A stretch of 64,000 bases of DNA from Holacanthus passer (Eukaryota; Chordata; Actinopteri; Pomacanthidae). Every line of letters begins with the position of its first letter. Within the stretch, counting starts at the first letter, position 1. The notes under the pieces are model-generated. The model searched no databases. It worked only from the letters and a program-made list of their open reading frames with translations, and had not been told where the DNA came from. Positions 11,347-22,731 of the stretch are shown piece by piece. Where the stretch lies: assembly GCA_025331565.1 (NCBI GenBank), contig JAFREQ010000014.1, positions 13,256,001 through 13,320,000 of the forward strand. Reading direction: 5' to 3'. A program made the translations under genes and the position numbers.

Positions 11347-12090
11347 ATGGACGCAGAGGAGAGAGCCGGAGCCGACCGGGGAGCGCAGCTGCTGGACATC
11401 AGCTCCAGCCCCGCCGTCGCCGCCGAACTCCAGCCCGAGAAACCCCCATACTCATACGTGGCTCTCATCGCCATGGCCATCAAGGAGAGCCGGGACCGGA
11501 GGCAGACTCTTGGAGGCATCTACGACTTCATCATCTCCAAGTTCCCTTATTATGAGAAGAATAAAAAAGGCTGGCAGAACAGCATCAGGCACAACTTGTC
11601 ACTGAACGAGTGCTTCATCAAGGTGCCCAGGGAGAGCGGCGGAGACAGGAAGGGCAACTTCTGGATGCTGGACCCCGCCTTTGAGGACATGTTCGAGAAG
11701 GGGAACTACCGGCGGAGGAGGCGAGTGAGGAGACCCTACAGACCCCCGAGCGCGCCCTACCTGTCCGCCGCCCACGTGGACTACCCGGAGCCGCTCTACC
11801 TGCAGCCCTACGTGAGCACCTGGGGCGGATACCCGGCCTCCCAGGTGGTGAGCGGACACCCCCGCAGCGCGTCCCCCAGCGGCCCGGTGAGCTCCTACTG
11901 CCCGCCCGCTCACTTCCACCACCCCGCCTACCACCGACACCCGCCCGTGCTGGTGCCCCACAACGGGTGTCCCTACGGCGGGATGACCCAGCCGGTGAGC
12001 CCGGACGGAGGCACCGTGTCTGTGGCGTGCAGCTACCAGCAGTTCAGCTCCTATGCGAGGCAAGCAGAGGGTCCTTCATTTGACCTGTAG
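11347..12090 (+). CDS. foxl3: Forkhead transcription factor, FOXL2 family, probable Foxl3 (Foxl2l)
   Basis: A single uninterrupted ORF of 247 codons. The forkhead (winged-helix) DNA-binding domain spans about residues 31-126. It starts EKPPYSYVALIAMAIKE, carries the recognition helix WQNSIRHNLSLNECF (76-90) and ends GKGNF/EDMFEKGNYRRRRR-like, with the basic RRRRRVRRP (122-130) as probable nuclear localisation signal. This domain is very close to FOXL2. The remaining 120 residues are rich in Tyr, Pro, Ser and His, and lack the long His/Ala tracts of mammalian FOXL2. Length is below typical fish Foxl2 (about 300 aa). In fish, Foxl3 acts in germ cells to direct female fate; that role is from family knowledge. 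The start ATG is the first in frame, and the forkhead follows at the usual distance. A divergent foxl2 paralogue is the alternative. Confidence 0.8.
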   Translation: MDAEERAGADRGAQLLDISSSPAVAAELQPEKPPYSYVALIAMAIKESRDRRQTLGGIYDFIISKFPYYEKNKKGWQNSIRHNLSLNECFIKVPRESGGDRKGNFWMLDPAFEDMFEKGNYRRRRRVRRPYRPPSAPYLSAAHVDYPEPLYLQPYVSTWGGYPASQVVSGHPRSASPSGPVSSYCPPAHFHHPAYHRHPPVLVPHNGCPYGGMTQPVSPDGGTVSVACSYQQFSSYARQAEGPSFDL

Positions 12091-12560
12091 GGGTTTGAGT
12101 TCATCTGACTTTAAGTTGTTTCGCCATTTCAGTCAGGTTAAATGTTTGCTAAGTTGCAAAGTTAACTGTTAAATAAGCTGTTGGTTGAATTCTTCTTTTT
12201 TTGACATGCTACAAAATGAACGCCTGTCATTTTGCTTCAGAAACCAAGTGATGTTAGTTTGTGCCTCATTTGTTTGCTCAGTTTGTGCCTCATTTGTTAG
12301 ACAGTTATTTTGCAAACTTGTTTTTCCTTGTGTTTTTTTTTTTTTTTTTTTTGGCATTTTTTATTTTCTTGTTCCCATCTGATTTTTGTTATAGGCCTAT
12401 GCATTTGTATTTCTGTGTTATTTATTTCTTGTCTCTGGTTTTATTCTCTGAGCTGCTATGCAACAGGTGGTGACACTGAAGCACTGATCAGTTTTCTTGT
12501 TCGATTATGAATGTTTACTTGATGTGAAATACATCATGTTTGTTCAAATAAAATGTTATT
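12091..12560 (+). terminator. foxl3 3' UTR with poly-A signal
   Basis: The stop at 12088-12090 is followed by AT-rich sequence, a 20-bp T run (12333-12352) and a canonical AATAAA at 12547-12552, so the transcript probably ends near 12570. Confidence 0.6.
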
Positions 12561-13540
12561 TTTGCATCAAATACTCGTGTTGATTTACTTACACCTTCTA
12601 TTTATTCTGACTGACATTTCATTGTAATGCTGGGTTGAATTTTTAATCCCTCTCTAAGGTTGCTTGAGTTGGGCCATTTGTATGAGTTGTTTTCTGGGAT
12701 ATTGAGTAATTTAGTTATAGAAACAGGAACTTATTGGTTTTTCCAGCTCAGAGCTCAAAAATCCAACAACAACTGAGACTACATGGTCAAATATGTAAGA
12801 TAAGTATTTTAGCTGTTTTCTTATCACCAGTTTACTGTAATTTTTTTAAATTCTATCTTAAATGCAGAAATAAGCCCTGTTTCATCTGTGTGGCACCAAC
12901 ACAAACTTAGAAAAGAGGCCATAATGCTTTATTGTATATTATAACTTAATTATCAATTATAATTATAATTATAAGTTAATAATGCTGAAGGAATCAATTA
13001 AATGATATAATTTAAACAAGGTAAGATCTTAAGTTTGCCCTTTATTTTTAGTTTGAGCAAAGAGTTCCTTGTCAGAGTTTTATAGATATGTTTATTCTCC
13101 CATCCTCTTTTAACTGATGCACAGAGCTGTCACATAGTTTTTCTCTATTATCAAAACCTGAGTGTAATAATAACATTAGTTTCCAAATAAAAGCTCTGAA
13201 TATGTGACAAATGTTTCAGAAAACATGCAAATTGAAAAACTGATTAATGTATTTTCTGTATGTTTTTAAAGAATCATAATGTACAGTAATGTGAGGGATT
13301 TAAACCAAGCGAGGGAAAGCACAGAAACCATCCTGGGCCAGGTTCTAACACTGTCGTCTCATACACTTCGCGTTACTTAGACTCAAACTAAAAGTATGAT
13401 TGATTTCAAATTTCGAGAAACAGTAATGCTCAAAATGCTTTAATTATGACTATGTATTTTATTGTTGCTTAATAGTTTAATCATGAATGGTTTTAATGAA
13501 GGGTGCAACCGATAAGAAATGATGAATAAGAGTATTGGGA
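12561..13540. other. Intergenic spacer, AT-rich
   Basis: About 1 kb of AT-rich sequence between foxl3 and tmem201. No exon or repeat family is recognised. Confidence 0.5.
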
Positions 13541-13658
13541 CGCGCCCCGGCAGTTACGCACGTTCCGTTTCCGTTATCTGGGCGTGAATAAAAAGGTTCC
13601 GCTTGCCGCGTGTTTTCTCATGTTTTGTTAGCTTACTTGCGGCTATTCTCGCTGGAAA
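13541..13658 (+). promoter_or_regulatory. tmem201: tmem201 core promoter and leader
   Basis: A short CpG-rich stretch directly precedes the start codon, with an A/T-rich TATA-like AATAAAAAGG at about 13588. A housekeeping-type CpG promoter fits the broad expression known for this family. Confidence 0.5.
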
Positions 13659-16600
13659 ATGGAGGCGTTTAACCAGCTGTTGTTGGAGTATCCTGAGTTA
13701 ATGTACAGCGGAGTGGGAGCCACGGCGTTTGTTGCCGGTGGAGCGCTCATATACAAAATTGCCAACAGGTAACGTGAACTTGGTTTAGCTCCGTGTTTTT
13801 AGCTGGATTCGCGTTGTCGTTGGTGCAAGTTAGCAAACAGTGACTAACATTTGCATTGCTGGTTCAAAACTGTGACTTTCATGAACTGATGTTGCCAACA
13901 AAAAATGTCCAAATGTGCTTTAAATTTCATAAGAGTGGTCTGTTTATCTGCGCTAGCTAACTTTGCTAGCCGCGATGCTAACTGGCTTAATGCTAGATAG
14001 TTTGTGACACTAACGTTACTGTAAATATTTTTTACAGTATGAATGCACTTTTTTCTAGTGTTTGTTCTTTGGATACTATTGTGCACATATTGTCTTTTGA
14101 ATATTGTTTCTCAGTGATTGTTTGTGTCTATACATTATCAAAATATCATCCTAAACATTTGCAGATTGACACTATTAGACCAGATAGACCTTATTCTCCA
14201 CTTGCTCAGTAACGTTATTAAAGACAAATTGTGCATCTTTTATATTACATTGACACTTGTGGAGCTTCTGGATCCACCTCAAGGACCCATGTGGTCTTTG
14301 GGTCCCACTGTGGGAAACACTTGTAGGTCAGAAATGCTCCTTCAGGTTTGATTTGCTGTCACGTTGCATCATGTAAAAACTCCTCCTTTACATTTGCAGA
14401 AAGAAGCCAACACATGCCAACGTGAACTGCTGGTTCTGCAACCAGAACACAGTGGTGCCCTATGGGAACAGGAACTGCTGGGACTGTCCCAACTGTGATC
14501 AGTACAATGGCTTCCAGGAGGTGAGTTGCATGAACCCTGTGAATTGTTTTCTTAGCATGTCTGTGAGCTGCAGTGATTTCTTTTTCTTGCTAGTGCTGTA
14601 AGCTCTCTTTTTATATTGTTCTATTTGTTGATCTGTCTGGTTTTCAGAATGGGGATTACAACAAACCCATACCAGCTCAGTACATGGAGCATCTGAACCA
14701 TGGAGTAGCTGGTGGCCTTCCCTCATCTGAGGCACCCAAGACACTGCAGTGGGTCAACTGTCAGATGCTGCTGTGCAGGAAGTGCAATAACAACCAGACT
14801 GTAAAGATCAAGCAGTTGGCCTCCTTTATCCCGAGGGATGATGTATGTACTGTACTCTTTTCTTCTCACTATGACACCATCTTTATTGTTACCACAGCTG
14901 ACTGTAACTAAATACTAAGTTTGTTGTTGTTTGTTTCTTTTGTAGGAGAACTATGATGAGGAAATTGAAGCCTACAAGCACCACCTGGAACAGACCTTTA
15001 AGTTATGCAGGCCGTGTCAGACAGCAGTTGAGTACTACATCAAATATCAAAACCGGCAACTTAGAACAGTGCTCCTAAGCCATCAGCTTCGACGCAGCCG
15101 TGACTCAGACAAGGACTTTGTAAAGGTCAGTGCAATTCAAAGTTCAAAACTGCAGCACCTGTATGATGTGCTTTTCTTTAGAAGTTAACTAATGCGTGGA
15201 CTGAGTAGGGTTGTGATTTTCCTTCCTCACACCAGTAATAGTTACAGTCCCACGTCCATACCTTTTTTTTTTTTCCCCCATATTTTGACAGTTTAAGTCC
15301 TCAGTATATTTCATGCAAAAAGAGGTTTGTGAAAGTGAAAATGTGAATCTGCTCCATCCTCCATTACATGCTGTTGCCTGTTCTTGTTACAATATGACAA
15401 CATTAGTCTTTGCAGAGCTTAATGATTTCAATATGTTGTGAAGATGTCAGGTTTGGCAATGAAAATATGTTCTCTCTCCTACAGAGCTCCTACTCTATGT
15501 CTTCTCCCATGGGAGTCATCCTGCTGCGGACCCTTACCTTCCTGATATGTGCTTTCTTAGTTGCTATATCTTTCACTGAATTCCCGGATCAGCTCGCTTC
15601 GCCTAGTAGCCCACAGACATTAAGTGGTGGGGTCATTCCTCCAAAGCCTAAACCTACCAACGAATCCACCCCCAACAATGAAAGCAGTGGAGGCGTGTCT
15701 GTATGGCAGGGTCTGCTGGAAATGCTCCCAGAGAAGGCCATAGAAAATGCCAAACTGGTGTGGGAGCATGGAAGGGACAACCAGCTGGTGGTTGTTGCTG
15801 TTGGCCTGTTGACTTGTCTCACTGCTATCTTCTTAGCAGGACCTGTGAGGTAAGCAGGCATCACCTCTTTATTTTCCTTTGGAAAGTTCATCCCAGACTA
15901 GTTTAATTGAACCAAAATCAAACTGCGAGCTCATGCGTTGCTGCATTTTCAGGTTGAGGAGGATTGATGCTGTGGCCTCTGTCCTGTGGTTCCTCCTCCT
16001 CTGCCTCTACCTGGCTGAGAGCTACTTGACTGGTGCCTTGGGTTGGATGGACACAGCCAAACTCAGTACCGTCTGCCTCTGTAGCCTAGTCAGCTTTGCT
16101 GCTGCTGTGGCAACTCGCAAACCACTGGGTCCAAGAAGAGCCAGATATCGAAGGTCAGAATCTGAGTAGTAATGTGAAATTGTGCTTGGAACATGGGATT
16201 TTGTAAAGAGTCATTTCAATGAGAGGTTTGTGTTCATCAGAACCAGATCAAAACACATTCATCTTTTTTTTGTTCCTGAACAGCACAAGGAACATGAGCT
16301 GTTTTTAATTCACTGTCCATTATTTACTGATAACTCTGCTCTTTTACTGCTGTGTGAATGACTGTGAGGTTATGACAAAATTTTTAAGGGTAAATGTGTG
16401 TGTGTGACCCATGATGCAAACAAAAAGCAAGTGCTACTTGCCACACATCAACATCATGAATCACATCAAAGCCTCGCCTTCTAGCACACACACACACACA
16501 CGGTCTACATTTGCCGTTTGTGTTTTAAATTATTGAGGTTAAAATAATTTTGCAGGTAAGGGTATCGTACAAAAATTAGACAGCATGGTATGAACAGCTC

Positions 16601-19600
16601 ACAACTGTTAATCCTTCTGGTTGGTAACATAATTGTCATTGACTCAATGATAGATTACTTTTAGATTAATGAAAGAAACTGAAGTCTTTCAGGAATCAAA
16701 ATGATGAATGATCAAAAAGGAATTCTTAAGAAACAAACAATATATGGTGCACTTGAACATTACTAGTACTAACCTCAGTATTCTACACAATACTAGAATG
16801 TTTAACAGCATTTTGAATGTACTCATTTACTAATTAACATGCTGGTATAGCTGTGGGTTGCATTTTGTTACTAACTACAGCAGCATGAAATACTAATTTT
16901 TGAAAACGCTGCAGGCCATACTCAAGATGTGGTATAGTCAGTAATCAGTCCTCTGACACCAGTAATTACTTAGAACTGGTGTCTGTAAGGAATCTCCTGG
17001 TAATACAACTAGTGAAGCAGCTTTTTTTTTTTTTTTTAAACAATATGAATGTTAAAACATGATAGTGTGAGGACTGGTTAATGTGCTTATTTCTATTTGA
17101 AGAGCTAACCCATAAGCTGCCTGGGAAAGCAGTCATTAGTACATTACATTTCTTCAAGTTTCATAATTAAACGGTTTCGCTGTTTGCAGCTCTTCTCCCG
17201 TCCCCCTTGTTGTGATCTTGGCCTTTGTGATTTCCATTTGCTTCAGTTTTTTCCTCTGCCTTCAAATGAGGCATGGCCTTCACTGTAAGCCAGTAATCCC
17301 CCTAAAACATTTTTGCTTTATTTACTGCTCTTGTATTATGTCTTTGTTATTGTTTGCTGCACTGAAAGCTAATGCTTAAAATGGTGCCTCTAGGTGACTA
17401 CCCGTCAGGTGCTTGGCTTGGCTTGACATTTGCTTGAAGTAATCATGTCTAACTAGTAGTTTCTGGTGGCCTTGTCATGTGATGCTTGAACACGCAAACA
17501 CTACAAGCGCTCAACTCTGCAACTGAATATGGTCATAGGCAGGTAGTGTAAGTGTAAAATGCAAAACTATAAATGTGTTCTCTGCTGAGCGTAAGAAGGA
17601 AAGACTTGATTTAGTTTAATGTGTGAAGTAAGTTTTACCTCACATGTTGTGCTCATTTTGTGCGGTTTTAACATTTGAAAATGCTACCTTACCCATTTGC
17701 AGCTAAAAATATTAGATTTCTTTAGCACTCACGACTGCTTCCCTTGATCAAAGCCAGTAATACTGAACTTTCATTTGCCAACAGTCTAACATGTCAATGT
17801 ATTAAACACTAGGCGTACTAGTTGCATGTGCTAACATTTCACGTCTCGCCAAATTTTTTGGTTGACTGTTGAGTGGTGGGTGATATTTATGACAGTAATG
17901 TGAAAAGGTATTTTGAACTAATAGCTGTAGGGAGTGTTTCTAGATTGTATTTGGTGGTTAGAGTACTGTAACTGTGTGGTTTAAATTGCATGTTGTGCTG
18001 TCCTGTAGGTGGAGTTATGTTCTCAAACCAGCGCCTTCGGTGCAGTAGTCTCAAAGCTTTAAATTGCAAATATTTGCAACAAGTGTTGTCAAATGTAAGA
18101 CATTTAAAAATGCTGTAGGTTATGAGGAAAGTATTGACTTGATCTACAATTTTTAATACTCATACAGAGTAATTTCAAGATAGTTCCTCGTCTGACTCTT
18201 GATACTATCAAATAAACATTGCAATGCTAATTAGCGCAATAATATCAATCCGTAATAACCTAGAATTGGTTCCGTTTGTAAATTGCATCATGTGACAAAC
18301 TGCATCTTAAACTTTTGACAAAGATAATATTTCATCAAAATTAAAACTCTTCTCCAGCACACCATGGTTTGTTCTCTCTTTTGCCTTCATCCACCCTGAT
18401 GAAGGTGAGATGCCTGTAAACGTTTTTAATAAAGCCTGGTGGAGAAGGTTTTTTTTCTAGTTTATTTTAATGGACTTGCATTTTAGTGCACACTGGTCTG
18501 CACCTCGCTGTATGTGCGAACATATTTCAACAATAGTATATTTTACCTTGTTTATATACGCAAGGTACATCTTAATGTTTTACCTTTGTCAAATTTTAGA
18601 TGCTGTGCTAAAACGTTTTGTACTTCATAAACCTCCAGTGTGACTGTTTCTTATGCTAGGATATATACTCGACATCTATCCTGACTATTCCTGTGTGGTT
18701 TTTAGAGAGTTCCTGTATCAACCTGTTAAACCGTATGACCTTTTATTTATGTCATGCATTTAGCTCTAGAAGCACTACATTCAAACTAGATCCCAGGTTT
18801 AAGCTGTCATATCCAACTACACCATAAAACCATTGCCACAAACATATTTGTGGTGTTAACAGTTATGTAGCTATAGACATTTTTTATTAATGGAATCGTG
18901 AATGTTTGTTTGTACTGCACTGTTACTATAGATATCCAGTATGTAGCTAAGAAATGTGATTGTGTCATAGCTAAATGTTTTAGAAATGAGTGTGTTGCAG
19001 AAACACTGAAAGATTCAGTACTTAAAAAAATAATAATTAAGAGGTATTACACCAAATCTTGGTAGTTTTTACACAATTTTAAAGCAATAATTTACTATTC
19101 CAATCTAGTATAAATAAGCTAATAAATTATGTTACACTTTGATTAGTTACTATGTATTTATATATAAGCTGTAGCAGATCAGAGATGGAGCTCCATCCAT
19201 GTTGAAAGGTTTCCTGCAACATACCCAATGAAACATGCTGTGTGTGTTGAGAGCTGAAATTGGGCGTCTTGCTTTCAATGTGAGGCTCCAATTTGAAAGA
19301 CTTTGTGGGAATGCTTGCTGTACATGGAATGTAATAAACACCTTGTGAAAGGATATGCCTTGTCTGTTTGTTTTCAACACAAACGCACCACCTTGTCTAC
19401 TTGTTTCTCTCCAGTTTTTGGAAATGGTAGCTTTATCACACAGCATTGGAGTCACAGGAAAATGTCAGCATGTTAGCCAGGACTGCTGTGATTCTGCTGT
19501 GACAGACCAAGCAGGATTGCCACTAAATAGAAACTACTTAGACACATAACACGAATGACTGGTTTGTGGAAATGTGAGAGAGTCGAGCTGTATTGCTGGA

Positions 19601-22600
19601 CAGGATTTGTTCTGTAGGCAGTTTCAGCTGCCGCGTGTTGTCCTGACAGCTGCAGCAGCATTTCAGAGACAGCCGCGCCGTAGCTGCTGTCATTAAGTGC
19701 TCGCATTAAATAGATATCAGAACTGTACGGCACAAAGTTTGTGCACCGATTTGATTTCAGATCTTCATGTACTTGTTATGTACTCAATATTTTGATGTCA
19801 ACTTTTATATACTGACATTTGTGTAGAACAGAAATCACATTTGACTTTCTTTACTTCTAAAATAAGGAAATAGAATATTCAGTGTCCTTGCATCACTGTA
19901 TAATGTATATTATGATTTTTCTGCACTATTAAACACTTTTGACAGTGTTATGATTTTGATCACAGGTAGTAGAACATTACATTGTTCTTCTGTTGCAGAT
20001 ACCTTGCAGGCAGCTCTGCAGGACCCCCCTTCGGCAGCCAGCCACCTCTGCTCTCTCCTGGCCAGGCAGACTCCTTCGTCCCCACCCCACCCCCCAACCT
20101 CTGCAAGCTCATCAACCGCCAACAGAGCCCTCGCGAGCGCAAGGCCTCCCCCTCCTCTCTGCCTGGGCGCCTCAGCAGAGCCCTCTGCCTCGGCACCATC
20201 CCCTCCTTCACCAGGACAGGTAACACTACATTTTTTTTCTTTTAGTTTGACTTGACACATGAAAAAAATATATAACTCATTTTATCCTGGCAGATCTCTT
20301 CTATGGCTTGTGGCATAATGAAGATGAACTGTTTGATTAGATTTAGTGCCATGTCATTTATTTGGTCTAATAACTGAACTCTCGCTGAAAACAAAAACTG
20401 ACTGAAGATAATTGACACGGAAGTAGCTGTCACAAGTGTTCAGCCCACCTCTGCCTACATGTCTTGTTGCATAGCGTTCTAGACAAGCTCACACATATTT
20501 GATATTGAGTTGTTTTTGCGGTGCAGCTTGTTACAATCAGACCAGATCGATAAATGATAAGAATCAGTGGCTTTACTTTCATTTTCTGCTTTGGAATGCA
20601 ATTGTGTCAAGACCCACTGTTTTGCATAGAAAATATAAAAATTGAAGGAATTAGTGAGATTAATATAAATGTTACATGGACTGGATGGTTTTGTTTTTTG
20701 TCTTTACAGTTAAAAACAGACACATATTTGGCATTTCTGATATTTCAGCCTGGTCAACATATCAGCTTAACTCTAGTTTGTGTATTGTACAGTAAAATTT
20801 GAAAAGAAAATGCATTTGACATTTGTAATGAGAATAATATGCTTCTAAAATAGATGGTCCAGTTGCCTTATTCCATCATTTTAAAGCTGCATTTAGAGCT
20901 GAAACTATTTGTTTGATAAATGAATTAGCTGTTTTGCCAGTAGGGGGCAGAAAATCATCAAAATAACTTGACAGACCACATAACAAGCATAAAGTTGCCT
21001 CTTTTAGGTTTAGCTTGACTTTTATTTGGACTTGTTTCTGGCACACTGACTAATGCAGGTTTAAGGAAAACTGTGGTAAATGGTGTGAATGTATATTGCA
21101 TTTATCTTTTCAGATTCTGGTTACCTGTTTAGCGGAAGCAGACCAGCCTCCCAATACAAAGACTCCCCACCATCAGGTATTGAAACTTCTGGTAATTTTG
21201 TGATCTCATTTCAACCCTGTATTTTACTCTTAACCCTTTCAGAGCCCTTGACTGACATTTTTCAATGCTTTTCTTTGGCACAGATTACTTTTCACTGAAG
21301 TCTGGGAGCCGCCCATCATCCCCGGGCCCCTCTCCTACTCCTTCAGTAGCTGGGTCAGTTACATCCAGTTCAGGTTCCGCCAGACAACGGCGCCCCCTCA
21401 TCAGCCCTGCTCGCCTCAATATCAGCGGCCAGAAGCTCCGGCTTTTTTCAACAGAGCCAGAACCTGCACTCATGTCCCCACCAGTGTCTCCGTCACATTT
21501 CCTTGTAGAGCAGGCTGCTTCCATTTACAGTGGCTGCTTTTCACGAGACGTATCACCCTTCCAAAGCCAAAATGGTAAATGCAGCTGCGGTTAAACGGTT
21601 AATAGGCAAATGTTTGTTTTATCGCTCTCTACCTCTGTGTCATTCATGAAACTACCACCACATGGCAAAGTAAAACAGTCCTACACATAATGGCTTTAGA
21701 AAAGATTTCATGTTCATTGATAACTTCATGTGTAGATGTTTTTTATCTATGCCTTTATGATTTACCTGGTTCCATCGCTTTGCAGATTTGACGTCTTTGT
21801 TCAGGGACGGCACTGTGATTGACGAGCACGAGAGGCAGGACAGCTCTTCAGACTCCTCCACATGCCGGGTTGGCACTACCACACAGGGGTTAGAGAGCAG
21901 CCCTCCCTCACAAGGTAAGCAGTCTTTTTTTAAACATGATGCTGTGTCTACAATCTGTTAGTAATCACATTTAATTTTAGTTTCATGACTGACAAGGATT
22001 TGATCTACTCATCTGAGGCTCATTCATGTAACTCAACTTGCTTTGCTTTCTCAGTGCCCCAATGTTCAGGGGATGGCCAGAAAAATGTAATGTGTTGTTA
22101 GATGACAAACAGGAGAAAGAATGAAACCACAATGTATCAAACCGACAGTGAAACATGATGGTGGGAATATTCAAGTCAAGAGCTTTCCTTCCTCTGGAGT
22201 TGGACACCGACTCTGAATTGACTCCATTCTGACTCAGAAGAAGTTCCACCCAATTCTTCAGAGACATGTCTTACCCTCTGTTTTACATTTTTGTGGAGAA
22301 GGACTCATACTGCAGCAGGATAATGACCTCAATGCATTGCAAGAACTACTTGAATTGAACACTTTCATGCAGGATGTGGTAGAAGTATTAGCAGCAGCTA
22401 TACACACGTTACAGTTGTAAATGAACAAACAGAAAATTGTTTTTAATGTGGATCTGATGTGATGTTTGTGACTTATACCAGATCTGCTTTATAAGGTCAG
22501 GGTAGGATCAGTGCTTCCCTATTTTGTATTGATAGTTGAACAATTACACCAAATGGAAACCCTTCGTGCCACATTGATGATGCATAACAATGTTTCTCAT

Positions 22601-22731
22601 GACACTAATTTGCTTTCTCTGTGACGTCTGCAGGTTTCATGAAGCATCTTATCTGGCCGGGACTTTTATTAGTGAGCCTGACTGCCAACCTGTTGTTCGC
22701 CTCCCTCTACGTCTACCGCAACTGGGGATGA
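13659..22731 (+). CDS. tmem201: Transmembrane protein 201 (Samp1/NET5), 11 coding exons, 657 aa
   Basis: Exons: 13659-13768, 14400-14520, 14648-14842, 14946-15125, 15485-15849, 15953-16153, 19999-20219, 21114-21176, 21284-21574, 21786-21914, 22634-22731. All borders are GT-AG, the phases agree, and the total is 1974 nt; human TMEM201 is 666 aa. The N-terminal Ima1-type domain has a first hydrophobic segment (about 17-35) and then zinc-binding CxxC pairs: NCWFCN (46-51), NCWDCPNC (62-69), LLCRKC and LCRPC. Membrane segments lie at about 212-231, 301-320, 332-350, 361-378 and near the C terminus, 632-652. Residues 391-625 are Ser/Pro-rich, like the nucleoplasmic part of the family. The protein sits in the inner nuclear membrane and links lamina, LINC complex and spindle; this is family knowledge. 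Exon 6 can also read through to a stop at 16167-16169. Confidence 0.93.
16154..19998 (+). other. tmem201 intron 6 (3.8 kb), possible 3' UTR of a short isoform
   Basis: If the donor at 16154 is not used, the frame runs five codons (SESE-type tail) to TAG at 16167-16169, giving a 395-aa protein that keeps the zinc domain and the first five hydrophobic segments. Possible poly-A signals AATAAA lie at about 18209, 18429 and 19334. The intron also holds a T run (17022-17037) and a GC-rich non-repeat block at about 19610-19735. Confidence 0.45.
18344..18455. repeat. Possible short interspersed repeat
   Basis: The segment has imperfect inverted ends (CTTCTCCAGCACACC and CCTGGTGGAGAAGG) and the phrase CCTGATGAAGGTGAGATGCC followed by AATAAAG. 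This resembles the 3' tails of some fish retroposons, but I cannot name a family. Confidence 0.3.
20937..20950 (+). promoter_or_regulatory. CTCF-like motif in tmem201 intron 7
   Basis: CCAGTAGGGGGCAG fits the CTCF core CCASYAGRKGGCRS at all 14 positions on the plus strand. Confidence 0.45.
22010..22400 (+). pseudogene. Tc1/mariner transposase remnant in tmem201 intron 10
   Basis: From 22121 the plus strand reads a transposase-like frame: KPTVKHDGGN, then after one in-frame stop ILTQKKFHPILQRHVLPS, then LQQDNDLNALQELL near 22310-22355. The last segment matches the Tc1 motif around the second catalytic Asp (family form QQDNDPKHT). It is an internal fragment and no intact terminal repeats were recognised. 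It has the same orientation as the host gene and is certainly inactive. Confidence 0.75.

Noticed and set aside
11599..12063. 154-codon minus-strand ORF
   Set aside because: It is the antisense shadow of the GC-rich foxl3 coding region; its composition (His, Gly, Val, Arg) reflects the opposite strand.
19910..20260. Overlapping ORFs on both strands over tmem201 exon 7
   Set aside because: The frame that joins exons 6 and 8 in phase and reads GSSAGPPFGSQPPLL is the real one; the others are shadows of a Pro/Ser-rich exon.
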